Source: DATJQF01 sp035505995
Lineage (GTDB): Bacteria; Bacteroidota; Bacteroidia; Bacteroidales; FEN-979
Length of the DNA: 9,693 nt
Assembly (NCBI GenBank): GCA_035505995.1
Contig: DATJQF010000196.1
Coordinates: 1-9,693, forward strand
Direction: 5' to 3'
Shown: piece after piece, positions 1 through 7,286 of the stretch
Layout of the letters: each line of letters opens with the position of its first letter
How positions within the stretch are numbered: the stretch's first letter is position 1
Program-made: the position numbers and the translations under genes
Notes under the pieces: generated by a model
The model's input: only the letters and a program-made list of their open reading frames with translations
The model's database searches: none
Told to the model about the DNA's origin: nothing

Positions 1-1076
1 TGATCAAAAGCATTACGGATCCTTCCACGAAAACCTATACCGATACCGACGTGCCCTATACCTCTTACCTCGAATACCAGGTGGTGGGATACATCACTAC
101 CGGCGATCCCTACAGTCCTCAGATCATTTACAGCAACATCAAGACCTACGAGCGACCGGAGATCAAGACCTTTTCCTTTACGCTGAATGATGTTATCCCG
201 GATCTTCAGAATAATATTTTTTATGTTTTCGAATCGGACAGCGGCAAGATCACCCGCCTGAATTTTGAGACCCATACGATTGAAAAATCCGTTAACACCA
301 ATGCCCAGATCGGGTTTTGCGATTACGGGGTGGTGAACAATGCAAAGCAGATCTATGTTCCCAGGAAAGATGGCTGGATCTTCATATATGATGCCGAAAC
401 CCTTAATAAGATTGATCAGATCAATTTCGGAGAAAGCGTGGAATCCGTTGTTTTTAACGATAACAAGCTTTTCGCGAATGGTTCGGTTAACGGGTGGTAC
501 GACGAGGGGATCCGGGTCTTCGACTGCGTGACCAAGGCTGAGATCTCTGAAAATTACCTGTACAGCAGCGGAGTTCGCCTGAAACTGGTGCCGGGAACCC
601 ATACCCGGATGATGGGACTGGAAAGTTCCTCCTATTCCGATATTTACTCGTTGGTGTACGACGGGAGCGGGAACCTGGTGGCCTCCCATTCGGGATATTT
701 AGAATACGAAGTCGATCAGCATATCCTGCGGATGTTCCCCGACGGAAGCCGGCTCATTACCTCCTACGAGGGAACGATCATAGATACGTCGTTACAATAC
801 ATCGTGACCCTCCCTTACGGAAATTACCAGTTCTCGGACTTCGACTTCAAGCCGGATCTTTCCACGATCTATGTGTGCTGTTCGAATTACAAGAAAATCC
901 TTCTCTTCAGCAATCCCGGGTACAGTCTGATCCAGGAGATCAATACCCTGGGGTACCCGACCCGGATCTTTTATAAGGACAATCAGTTGATCTGCCTGAG
1001 TTCCACTACCGCAAGCAGCTACTATCCCTATTCTTATGCCCGGAATTATTTCATTGAAAAGGTAAGCCTGCCCTGA
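1..1076 (+). CDS. FN3 / beta-propeller (YncE-like) surface or secreted protein, 5' truncated by window edge
   Basis: The reading frame is already open at the window edge, so about 357 C-terminal residues are visible and the true start lies outside. A GTG at 51 is an internal valine codon. The first ~30 residues (…TYTDTDVPYTSYLEYQV…) look like the last strands of a fibronectin type III domain. The rest is a beta-propeller of the YncE/WD40-like type: repeated blades of ~40-45 residues with patterns such as IFYVFESDSGKITRLNFET and WIFIYDAETLNKIDQINF, where a displayed value is followed by an aspartate turn and a further strand. The protein ends at TGA (1074-1076) without an obvious type IX secretion C-terminal domain. 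Such FN3-propeller proteins in Bacteroidota are usually exported; no signal peptide can be checked here. The substrate or partner is unknown. Fold assignment is fairly sure, function is not. Confidence 0.75.
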   Translation, partial: IKSITDPSTKTYTDTDVPYTSYLEYQVVGYITTGDPYSPQIIYSNIKTYERPEIKTFSFTLNDVIPDLQNNIFYVFESDSGKITRLNFETHTIEKSVNTNAQIGFCDYGVVNNAKQIYVPRKDGWIFIYDAETLNKIDQINFGESVESVVFNDNKLFANGSVNGWYDEGIRVFDCVTKAEISENYLYSSGVRLKLVPGTHTRMMGLESSSYSDIYSLVYDGSGNLVASHSGYLEYEVDQHILRMFPDGSRLITSYEGTIIDTSLQYIVTLPYGNYQFSDFDFKPDLSTIYVCCSNYKKILLFSNPGYSLIQEINTLGYPTRIFYKDNQLICLSSTTASSYYPYSYARNYFIEKVSLP

Positions 1077-1086
1077 GCCGGGAGGA

Positions 1087-1114
1087 AAGCCGGCTTCTCA
1101 GCCGGCCGGCCGGG
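1087..1114 (+). terminator. GC-rich palindromes after the propeller gene (possible weak terminator)
   Basis: Eleven bases after the stop codon there is a perfect palindrome AAGCCGGCTT (1087-1096). Then GCCGGC (1089-1094) and GCCGGC (1101-1106) can pair as a 6-bp stem around the loop TTCTCA. A further self-complementary run GCCGGCCGGC spans 1101-1110. The position fits a transcript end, but no T-tract follows, so a canonical intrinsic terminator is not shown. Confidence 0.3.
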
Positions 1115-1156
1115 ATCCATAAGAAACAGGGAATATCCGGAGGTTGAGCATAGCCA

Positions 1157-1183
1157 TTTGTCACCGGAAGTCAAATAGTTTTG
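1157..1183 (+). promoter_or_regulatory. Candidate Bacteroidota-type promoter upstream of the LolA-like gene
   Basis: TAGTTTTG at 1176-1183 matches the Bacteroidota -7 consensus TAnnTTTG exactly. A TTTG at 1157-1160 could serve as the -33 element, but the gap between the two (15 nt) is shorter than the usual 17-23. The motif sits in an AT-rich stretch about 65 bases ahead of the ATG at 1250, in the only sizeable spacer upstream of the two-gene operon. Assignment is by motif and position only. Confidence 0.4.
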
Positions 1184-1249
1184 TAATTTTATATCATTCT
1201 AAATAAGAATTGCGTTATAATTGCAACAGAAAATAAATACAATCGAAAA

Positions 1250-1987
1250 ATGAAAAACATTATTTTTTACCTGGTAGGGATCTTGGTCCTGAGCGGGTTC
1301 AGCGGAAAATGCCAGGATCCGGGACTGGATGAGATCCTTTCAAAATATTACCAGGCGACCGGACTGGAGAAAATGAAGGATTTCAAGACCATTTATTGTG
1401 AAGGAAAATCCAATACCATGGGGACCGAATACCCATTCCGGTATTATAAAAAACGCCCCCAAATGATGCGGATGGAAGTGGATATCCAGGGATCCAGGAT
1501 GATCCAGGCTTTTGACGGACAAAAAGGATGGTCCGTGATCCCCTGGTCGGGTTCCACCGAACCCCAGGATATGACTGCCGATGAATCCAAGAACCTGAAG
1601 GATCAGGGCGATTTCGAAGGAGCCTTATATCATTGGAAGGAAAAAGGATACACCGTCGAGCTGCAGGGAAAGGACCAGGTGGAAGGATCGCAGGCTTATA
1701 AGATCAAGCTGACGAAACCGGACGGCGATACGGAAATATTTTATATCGATGAGGATAATTTCGTTGTGCTGAAAGTGGTCGATAACACAAAGATCCAGGG
1801 CAATGAACTGGAAAGCGAAACCGATTTCACCAACTACAAGCCGGTGGAAGGAGTCCTGATGCCCTATACGCTCCAGAATAAATTCAAAGGAATGAACGGC
1901 GAAGTGACCAATGAGGTTCAGCTTTCGACCATCGAGATCAACAAAGAGATCAACGACAGCCTTTTTGTCAAACCGGTCAAAAAATAA
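1250..1987 (+). CDS. LolA-fold outer membrane lipoprotein-sorting-like protein, exported
   Basis: A 245-residue exported protein with a basic, hydrophobic N-terminus (MKNIIFYLVGILVLSGFSG) that looks like a Sec signal peptide ending near residue 20-23. The cysteine at 21 is preceded by SGK, which is not a good lipobox. The mature part has the pattern of the LolA-like family common in Bacteroidota: a helix starting DEILSKYYQATG, beta strands with YYKKRPQMMRMEV, the hallmark FDGQKGW at 88-94, YKPVEGVLMPYTL near 196-208, and a typical ending INDSLFVKPVKK. LolA carries lipoproteins across the periplasm; these Bacteroidota relatives share the half-barrel fold, but their ligand is not established. 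The upstream leader is A-rich without a Shine-Dalgarno. The next gene begins 15 bp after the stop, so the two are probably co-transcribed. Family confidence is good, specific role unknown. Confidence 0.8.
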   Translation: MKNIIFYLVGILVLSGFSGKCQDPGLDEILSKYYQATGLEKMKDFKTIYCEGKSNTMGTEYPFRYYKKRPQMMRMEVDIQGSRMIQAFDGQKGWSVIPWSGSTEPQDMTADESKNLKDQGDFEGALYHWKEKGYTVELQGKDQVEGSQAYKIKLTKPDGDTEIFYIDEDNFVVLKVVDNTKIQGNELESETDFTNYKPVEGVLMPYTLQNKFKGMNGEVTNEVQLSTIEINKEINDSLFVKPVKK

Positions 1988-2002
1988 CCCGGTCTAAAAT
2001 CC

Positions 2003-5000
2003 ATGGATATGATTAAAAATGCAGGAATACTGGCTGCCCTCAGTGTATGGTTTCTGGCAACCGCCGGGGTCGCCCAATCCCCGGTCAGAATTACGGAAGA
2101 AACTTTTGGGGATCTGTCCGTCCGGCAGATCGGGCCTGCGACGATGAGCGGGCGCATTTCCGCGCTGGATGCGGTGGACCGTAACCCCGGGATCTTGTAT
2201 GCAGGCGCAGCAAGCGGGGGGGTCTGGAAAAGCAGGAACTGGGGCACCACCTTCAAGCCCGTTTTCGACAAATACAATCAATCCATCGGGGCGATCACCA
2301 TCGATCAGAACCACCCGGATACGGTGTGGGTTGGAACCGGTGAAGTATGGGTCAGGAATTCCACTTCGGCAGGCGACGGGATTTACAAAACCACCGACGG
2401 CGGGGATAACTGGAAAAAAATGGGGCTGGAAAAAACCGAGCGTATTGCACGTATTGTCGTTCATCCGAAAGATCCTAATATTGTTTATGTAGCCGCGCTC
2501 GGGAACCTGTGGAATTCAAGTCCCGACCGGGGCCTGTACAAGACCACTAACGGCGGCAAGACCTGGGAAAAGATCCTGTACGTTGACGAGAACACCGGGT
2601 GCAGCGATGTGGCCATCGACTGGAAAGATCCCGATATTCTGTATGCCGGGTTCTGGGAGTTCAGGAGAACGCCCTGGTCGTTCAGCTCGGGCGGCAGGGG
2701 AAGCGGGTTGTTCCGGTCGGCCGACGGCGGCAAAACCTGGACCAGGATCACAAAAGGACTTCCCGACGGGATCCTGGGAAGGGTTGCGCTTTCGGTATCC
2801 CCGGTGAAACCGGAACTCGTATATGCATTGATCGAGGCTGCAAAGTCCGGGCTTTACCGTTCAACGGACAAAGGCCTCACCTGGCAAATGGTCACGGAAT
2901 CACAGGCGGTGACCGACCGCCCCTTTTACTTCTCTAACATCCTCACGGATCCGGTCGATACCAACATACTTTATAAACCCGGGTTTACGATCTTCAAAAG
3001 CACCGACGGCGGCAGGACCTTCATGGGCGCATCGGTGGAAGGAGGAAATTATCACAGCGACTGCCATGTATTGTATATCAGCAAAAAGGACAACAACATG
3101 GTGTATATGGGTACCGACGGAGGGATCTACTTCTCCATGGATAAAGGCAATACCTGGAAATTCCTGCGAAACCTGCCGGTGGCCCAGTTCTATCATGTGA
3201 GCACGGACGATGCCTATCCCTTCAATGTTTACGGCGGCTTGCAGGATAACGGGTCCTGGTACGCCCCTTCGCAGGCCGGCGGCGGGATCACCAACTGCGA
3301 CTGGCAGAGCGTCGGATTCGGCGACGGCTTTTATGTATACTGCGACAAGCTCGATTCGAATATCCTTTACTGGCAGTTCCAGGGCGGGCATATCGCAAGG
3401 TATTACAAGAGAACCGGCGAATATAAATCGCTGATCCCGTTCAAGGATAAGGACACGAAAGACCTCCGGTTCAACTGGAATGCCCCGCTGGTATTCAGTC
3501 CCACCTCGAACCGGTTCTACACCGGTGCCCAGTATCTCTACAAAACCAATAACCGCGGGGATACCTGGATCCGGATCTCGCCCGATCTTACCACTGATAA
3601 CCCGGAGCAGGAAAAACAGGAAAAATCGGGGGGACTCACCATCGATAACTCGTCGGCGGAAAATCATTGCACGATCTATACGATCAATGAATCGCCGCTC
3701 GACAGCCTGATCATCTGGGTCGGCACGGACGACGGGAATCTTCAGGTAACGGCCGATGGCGGTAAGAGCTGGACCAACGTGGTTAAGAACATTCCGGGAC
3801 TTCCGGCCAACACCTGGTGCTCTTATGTTTATCCGGGTCTTTACGATAAAAATACGGTTTATGCAACCTTCGACGGGCACCGCACCGGCGATAAGACGCC
3901 TTACGTTTTCACGTCTTCTGACCTGGGGAAAACCTGGACCGCATTGGCCGATACCGTGATCAAAGCCTATTGCCATGTCATCAGGGAAGATATCGTGAAT
4001 CCGAAGCTGCTTTTTCTCGGAACCGAAGGAGGACTGTATATCTCGGCGGATGGCGGAAAGAACTGGACGAGGTTCACCGGTAAGGTTCCTAAGGTCCCGG
4101 TGATGGATATGGCTTTTCAACCCCGCGAGCAATCGCTCGTCCTGGCCACCCATGGACGCGGGGTCATGATCATTGACGATCTCACGCCTTTCCGGCAGAT
4201 CACCCCGGAGAACCTGAATTCGGATGCGGTGTTCCTTTCAACAAAGGATTACATTATTCACGAGATGAACGGCGCCCAGAAATTCAACGGGGATGATGAA
4301 TTTGTAGGCCCTTCGAGTCCTGAAGCTGCTCCCATCGTTTATTACCTCAGGAAAAGGCATATTTTCGGAAAAATGGATCTTAAGATCTATGACGGCGACG
4401 GAAAGATGCTCCAGGAACTTCCGGTGGGTTTAAGGAAAGGGGTGAATGTGGTGTACTGGAATGTCAGGATGAAGCCCCCCAAGGTGCCTGCCTCCCCGCA
4501 GATGGAGGGAGAGGCCATGACCGGTCCTTTCGTTTCCCCGGGCGAATATACGGCCCGCCTGACGATCGATGACAAAGTGTACGAAACGAAGATCCGCCTC
4601 CTGTTTGATCCCAGATCACCTTATTCCATTGCCGACCGTCAATTGAGACAGGACATGCTGATGAAGACTTATCATATCCTCGAATCGCTGGCTTATACCG
4701 ACCGCCAGGCGAAGGATATCCGCGACGGTGCGTTGAAAAATCTGAGCGGAGCTCCAAAATCCCTTGCAAAAAAGCTGAAGGATCTGGCGGATAAAGCGGA
4801 TTCCCTGCATGGCAAGATTGTCGCCGTGAAGGAAGGAAAGGTCACGGGAGAAGAACGTCTTCGCGAAAAGATCGGGTTCATCTACGGCTCCGTCATGAGC
4901 TACCAGGGACGTCCCACCGACAGTCAGCTCACCGGTCTCAATGAACTGGTCTCCCAGATCGACAAGGTCAACGCGGATCTGAATTCCATGAAGGATAAAG

Positions 5001-5089
5001 AACTTCCCGTTATCAACCGGGATCTGGTGAAAGCCGGGAAAAAAGAGATCACGATTACTTCAGAGGAAGATTTCCGGAAAGAGCCGTAA
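2003..5089 (+). CDS. Asp-box (BNR/VPS10-like) multi-propeller protein with C-terminal Ig-like domain, exported
   Basis: A 1028-residue protein with an N-terminal signal peptide (hydrophobic residues ~8-24, likely cut after GVAQ). Ten clear Asp-box motifs (S/T-x-D/N-x-G-x-x-W/F) are visible near residues 130, 181, 239, 287, 333, 378, 515, 583, 638 and 681, with a degenerate one near 77. This implies more than one beta-propeller, as in sortilin/VPS10-like and xyloglucanase-like proteins. Residues ~780-870 (MDLKIYDGDGKML … GEYTARLTIDDK) resemble a FlgD/FN3-type Ig domain. Residues ~875-1005 are charged and predicted helical. Similar proteins are often labelled glycosyl hydrolase, but Asp-boxes are structural and I see no sialidase catalytic set. 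No type IX sorting domain is evident at the C-terminus, so a periplasmic site is plausible. An alternative start is Met3 (2009). No Shine-Dalgarno precedes either start. Likely co-transcribed with the LolA-like gene. Confidence 0.85.
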   Translation: MDMIKNAGILAALSVWFLATAGVAQSPVRITEETFGDLSVRQIGPATMSGRISALDAVDRNPGILYAGAASGGVWKSRNWGTTFKPVFDKYNQSIGAITIDQNHPDTVWVGTGEVWVRNSTSAGDGIYKTTDGGDNWKKMGLEKTERIARIVVHPKDPNIVYVAALGNLWNSSPDRGLYKTTNGGKTWEKILYVDENTGCSDVAIDWKDPDILYAGFWEFRRTPWSFSSGGRGSGLFRSADGGKTWTRITKGLPDGILGRVALSVSPVKPELVYALIEAAKSGLYRSTDKGLTWQMVTESQAVTDRPFYFSNILTDPVDTNILYKPGFTIFKSTDGGRTFMGASVEGGNYHSDCHVLYISKKDNNMVYMGTDGGIYFSMDKGNTWKFLRNLPVAQFYHVSTDDAYPFNVYGGLQDNGSWYAPSQAGGGITNCDWQSVGFGDGFYVYCDKLDSNILYWQFQGGHIARYYKRTGEYKSLIPFKDKDTKDLRFNWNAPLVFSPTSNRFYTGAQYLYKTNNRGDTWIRISPDLTTDNPEQEKQEKSGGLTIDNSSAENHCTIYTINESPLDSLIIWVGTDDGNLQVTADGGKSWTNVVKNIPGLPANTWCSYVYPGLYDKNTVYATFDGHRTGDKTPYVFTSSDLGKTWTALADTVIKAYCHVIREDIVNPKLLFLGTEGGLYISADGGKNWTRFTGKVPKVPVMDMAFQPREQSLVLATHGRGVMIIDDLTPFRQITPENLNSDAVFLSTKDYIIHEMNGAQKFNGDDEFVGPSSPEAAPIVYYLRKRHIFGKMDLKIYDGDGKMLQELPVGLRKGVNVVYWNVRMKPPKVPASPQMEGEAMTGPFVSPGEYTARLTIDDKVYETKIRLLFDPRSPYSIADRQLRQDMLMKTYHILESLAYTDRQAKDIRDGALKNLSGAPKSLAKKLKDLADKADSLHGKIVAVKEGKVTGEERLREKIGFIYGSVMSYQGRPTDSQLTGLNELVSQIDKVNADLNSMKDKELPVINRDLVKAGKKEITITSEEDFRKEP

Positions 5090-5098
5090 TTTGTGAGG

Positions 5099-5120
5099 TG
5101 TAACGCGTCACGCGTCACGC
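5099..5120. repeat. Short tandem GCGTCAC repeat in convergent gap
   Basis: The 33-bp gap between two convergent genes holds TAACGCG-TCACGCG-TCACGC, a 7-nt unit repeated about three times, with ACGCGT palindromes at the junctions. It sits where both converging transcripts must end. No T-tract-backed stem is visible, so a terminator role is only possible. Confidence 0.45.
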
Positions 5121-5122
5121 TT

Positions 5123-5680
5123 TTAAAATGGCAGCACCTTCTTGCCTCGCACTTCCTCCAGCACCTCCGCCATGGCAAGATAAATTGCCGATGCTCCGCA
5201 AATGATCCCTTCCCATCCGGCGATCCTGACAATGACCGTGGACCCGGTCCACATGTGAATCGCCAGCAGGAAGAAAAGGATCCACAGGGTAAGGAATACC
5301 ACCTGCAGCATCTTGCTTCTCCCGAAGGTGCCCAGCCACATGAAAAAGGTGAAGACGCCCCAAAGGAAGAGATACCATCCCACATATGCATCCGCGCTCC
5401 GCACCCCTTTGCCTCCGGCAAGATCCGGCAGCACGAAGATCGCTACCAGGGAAAGCCAGAAGAGTCCGTAGGATGTGAAGGCCGTGGTGCCGAAGGTGTT
5501 CCCTTTTTTGAATTCCATCAGCCCGGCAATGATCTGGGCAATGCCGCCATAAAAGATGCCCATGGCCAGCACCAGGTCGCTCACCGGGAAGAACCCGGCA
5601 TTATGGATATTCAAAAGGATCGTGGTCATCCCGAACCCCATCAGGCCCAGGGGAGCGGGGTTTGCTAATTTTTGTTCCAT
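5123..5680 (-). CDS. satP: Acetate/succinate transporter, GPR1/FUN34/YaaH (SatP) family
   Basis: A 185-residue integral membrane protein, close in length to E. coli SatP (188). The N-terminal family signature NPAPLGLMGFGMTT is at 7-20. About six hydrophobic segments follow (roughly 10-28, 36-56, 64-84, 98-117, 123-142, 152-172). Residues F16, Y71 and L130 fall at the positions of the Phe-Tyr-Leu constriction described for the bacterial SatP channel (recalled numbering 17/72/131). Family members move acetate and other small monocarboxylates or succinate across the inner membrane. The gene is the last of the minus-strand cluster, 87 bp after the Kbl-type gene, across an inverted repeat array that may set its relative expression. 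A weak AGGA lies 8 bases before the ATG. Its presence beside an AcsA-like ligase suggests acetate handling; direction of flux is not shown. Confidence 0.92.
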   Translation of the reverse strand: MEQKLANPAPLGLMGFGMTTILLNIHNAGFFPVSDLVLAMGIFYGGIAQIIAGLMEFKKGNTFGTTAFTSYGLFWLSLVAIFVLPDLAGGKGVRSADAYVGWYLFLWGVFTFFMWLGTFGRSKMLQVVFLTLWILFFLLAIHMWTGSTVIVRIAGWEGIICGASAIYLAMAEVLEEVRGKKVLPF

Positions 5681-5688
5681 AGTAAAAA

Positions 5689-5761
5689 TCCTGAAATCGT
5701 GAGATGGCGAAATGGTGAAATTTTTTGTTTTTCACCATTTCACGATTTCACCTTCTCACCC
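5689..5761. repeat. Inverted array of degenerate 8-nt repeats (4 + 4 units) between kbl and satP
   Basis: Four direct octamers occupy 5689-5720: TCCTGAAA, TCGTGAGA, TGGCGAAA, TGGTGAAA. After a T-rich spacer, four inverted octamers occupy 5730-5761: TTTCACCA, TTTCACGA, TTTCACCT, TCTCACCC. The arms can fold: 5710-5720 pairs with 5730-5740 (11 bp) and 5693-5701 with 5741-5749 (9 bp), leaving an 8-nt bulge, one repeat unit long, at 5702-5709. It fills nearly the whole kbl-satP spacer, so the cluster transcript would carry the hairpin. On the minus strand the loop side reads A-rich, so it is not a classic intrinsic terminator for that transcript. It may act as an mRNA stability or attenuation element. 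Confidence 0.75.
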
Positions 5762-5767
5762 TCTGTT

Positions 5768-7015
5768 TTACATTCCGTACTTAGCGATGATCTCCTGCTT
5801 GCTCTTGCCGAGGATATCATATTTCTTGCCGACTTTCCGGAAGGCTTCCAGCGCTTTCTCCAGGTGATGCATCTCGTGACCGGCTGAGATCTGGGTGCGG
5901 ATCCTGGCCTGGCTCTGCGGAACCACCGGGAAGAAGAATCCTATGGCATAAATGCCTTCTTCATACAGGTCGCGTGAAAAATCCTGGGAGAGCTTGGCAT
6001 TGAAGAGCATCACCGGAACGATCGGGGTATCGCCTTCCTTGATGATCAGTCCGGCTTCGGTCAGCCCTTTTCTCCAGAACTCGGTGTTCTTTTCCAGCTT
6101 GTCACGACGTTCCGTGGTCGCCGAAAGGATCTCGAGGACCTTGATGACTCCCGCCACGACCGGGGGAGCGATGGTATTGGAGAACAGGTAAGGCCTGGCC
6201 TTCTGGCGGCACATCTCAACAATTTCTTTCCTTCCGGATACGCATCCGCCGGAGGCTCCTCCCAATCCTTTTCCGAAGGTAGTGGTGATCACATCGATCT
6301 TGCCGAGCACCCCGCATTTTTCATGCGTGCCCCTGCCGGTCTTCCCTATGAATCCGCTGGAATGCGATTCGTCCACCAGCAGCATCGCATCATATTTTTC
6401 GCAAAGCTCCACCATTTTGTCGAGCTTGGCGGTGTCGCCGTCCATGGAGAACACACCGTCCGTAATGACCATTTTCAGGCGCTTGTCGTTATGGAGCTGC
6501 AGCTTCTCTTCCAGGTGCTCCATATCGGAATGCTTGAAGGTGTCGTGCATGGCGCTGCAAAGGCGGATCCCGTCGACGAGGGAGGCATGCACCAGTCGGT
6601 CGGAGATCATTACGTCATCTTTGGTAAGAACGGCTTCAAATACGCCGGCATTCGCATCCATGCAGGAGGGGAACAGGATCGTATCTTCGGTTCCGAGGAA
6701 TTCCGTGATCATCTTCTCCAGCTGCTTGTGGATATCCTGTGTTCCGCAGATGAACCGCACCGACGACATCCCGTAGCCATGGGTCCGCAGGCCTTCGTGG
6801 GCTGCTTCCACCACGTCGGGGTGGCTCGACAGTCCCAGGTAATTGTTGGCACAGATGTTAATGACCTTTTTCAGGGAGGAACCGGTGGGGAATTCCACCT
6901 CGATATCAGCGGCCTGGGCAGAATGGATAAAGCGTTCCTGTTTGAATAGTCCCGCGCTTTGCATTCCCTGGAGGATCTCCTGGTACATGCCGCGGGTTTT
7001 GTCTGAGTATGCCAT
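5768..7015 (-). CDS. kbl: Kbl-type alpha-oxoamine synthase (glycine C-acetyltransferase / 2-amino-3-ketobutyrate CoA ligase-like)
   Basis: A complete 415-residue PLP enzyme of the alpha-oxoamine synthase family. Kbl joins acetyl-CoA and glycine to 2-amino-3-ketobutyrate, or runs backwards in threonine breakdown. Kbl-type blocks are visible throughout: CANNYLGLSSHP near 55-66, SSVRFICGTQD near 84-94, H143 that stacks on PLP, VDESHSSGF with D215 and H218, the PLP lysine K249 in TTTFGKGLGGASGG, and GIYAIGFFFPVVP…ARIRTQ with R373 for the substrate carboxylate. These resemble Kbl much more than serine palmitoyltransferase. The C-terminus has an extra ~15 residues (ILGKSKQEIIAKYGM) beyond the usual Kbl end. 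The start is backed by AAGGAG 7 bases upstream. The ACP gene ends 14 bp before it. No threonine dehydrogenase is in view. The neighbouring ACP raises the possibility that it uses an acyl-ACP. Confidence 0.85.
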   Translation of the reverse strand: MAYSDKTRGMYQEILQGMQSAGLFKQERFIHSAQAADIEVEFPTGSSLKKVINICANNYLGLSSHPDVVEAAHEGLRTHGYGMSSVRFICGTQDIHKQLEKMITEFLGTEDTILFPSCMDANAGVFEAVLTKDDVMISDRLVHASLVDGIRLCSAMHDTFKHSDMEHLEEKLQLHNDKRLKMVITDGVFSMDGDTAKLDKMVELCEKYDAMLLVDESHSSGFIGKTGRGTHEKCGVLGKIDVITTTFGKGLGGASGGCVSGRKEIVEMCRQKARPYLFSNTIAPPVVAGVIKVLEILSATTERRDKLEKNTEFWRKGLTEAGLIIKEGDTPIVPVMLFNAKLSQDFSRDLYEEGIYAIGFFFPVVPQSQARIRTQISAGHEMHHLEKALEAFRKVGKKYDILGKSKQEIIAKYGM

Positions 7016-7022
7016 GTGTTCT

Positions 7023-7028
7023 CTCCTT
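7023..7028 (-). promoter_or_regulatory. Shine-Dalgarno of the Kbl-type gene
   Basis: On the minus strand AAGGAG lies 7 bases ahead of the ATG at 7015, just beyond the ACP stop codon, and fixes this start. The wider leader (AAGGAGAGAACAC) nearly copies the one in front of the ACP gene. Confidence 0.8.
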
Positions 7029-7029
7029 A

Positions 7030-7272
7030 TTATTTAGTGTATTCCAGTACGAGTGCGACGATCTTATTGACTGAGTCGAAGGCTTCCGGAGTGGCTTTAT
7101 CATCCGGGATGGAAATATTGTACTTGTTTTCCAGGAACCGCTTGAGCGAAACCATCGAAAACGAATCGACGATACCTCCCGAGATCAGCGGGGTGTCGTA
7201 GTTGACCTCCGTATCATCTTCCACATACTCTTTCACGACGTAGTTGCGGACAATTTCTTTCATTTCTTCCAT
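7030..7272 (-). CDS. Stand-alone acyl carrier protein
   Basis: An 80-residue protein with the acyl/peptidyl carrier fold. The 4'-phosphopantetheine site is S37 in GGIVDSFSMVSL, preceded by a helix I (KEIVRNYVVKEYV) and a loop, and followed by helix II (SLKRFLENKYNISIP). The end (FDSVNKIVALVLEYTK) matches the last ACP helix. It differs from the fatty-acid synthase ACP, which has the DSLD motif and a strongly acidic helix II; here helix II includes K44, R45 and K50. This suggests a specialised carrier with its own partners. It lies between the AcsA-like ligase (25 bp upstream) and the Kbl-type enzyme (14 bp downstream), with acpS two genes upstream to supply its cofactor. The start is supported by AAGGAG 8 bases before the ATG; Met4 is a less likely start. 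Confidence 0.88.
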   Translation of the reverse strand: MEEMKEIVRNYVVKEYVEDDTEVNYDTPLISGGIVDSFSMVSLKRFLENKYNISIPDDKATPEAFDSVNKIVALVLEYTK

Positions 7273-7280
7273 TGGGTGTT

Positions 7281-7286
7281 CTCCTT
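7281..7286 (-). promoter_or_regulatory. Shine-Dalgarno of the acyl carrier protein gene
   Basis: AAGGAG on the minus strand, 8 bases before the ATG at 7272 and just after the stop of the ligase gene. It favours Met1 over Met4. Such a strong site contrasts with the plus-strand genes of the window. Confidence 0.8.

Noticed and set aside
51..53. GTG as the start of the first gene
   Set aside because: The frame is open upstream to the window edge and the upstream residues continue an FN3-like strand pattern, so this is an internal valine.
1216..1221. TATAAT as a sigma-70 -10 box
   Set aside because: No -35 element is found at the right spacing, and Bacteroidota main sigma factors use a different -7 motif, which is present at 1176-1183.
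1310..1312. Lipoprotein cysteine at residue 21 of the LolA-like protein
   Set aside because: The preceding residues SGK do not fit a lipobox because the -1 position is lysine; a standard signal peptidase I cut is more likely.
2900..4153. A 417-codon open frame on the minus strand inside the Asp-box gene
   Set aside because: It is antisense to a well-supported gene with repeated Asp-boxes; the product is rich in Arg/Val/Ile/Gly with no family pattern, as expected from codon bias of the real strand.
2003..5089. Sialidase or glycosyl hydrolase call for the Asp-box protein
   Set aside because: Asp-boxes are structural repeats found in many non-enzymatic propellers, and no sialidase arginine triad or catalytic pattern could be recognised.
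5093..5668. A 191-codon plus-strand open frame opposite satP
   Set aside because: The minus strand encodes a full SatP with signature motif and six hydrophobic segments; the plus-strand product is a low-complexity shadow.
5768..7015. Assignment as serine palmitoyltransferase or cysteate acyltransferase
   Set aside because: The ACP and ligase neighbours invite it, but the VRFICGTQ and GIY-GFF-PVVP-ARIRTQ blocks are Kbl-type, and the ligase has a small-acid pocket Trp. It is kept only as an alternative.
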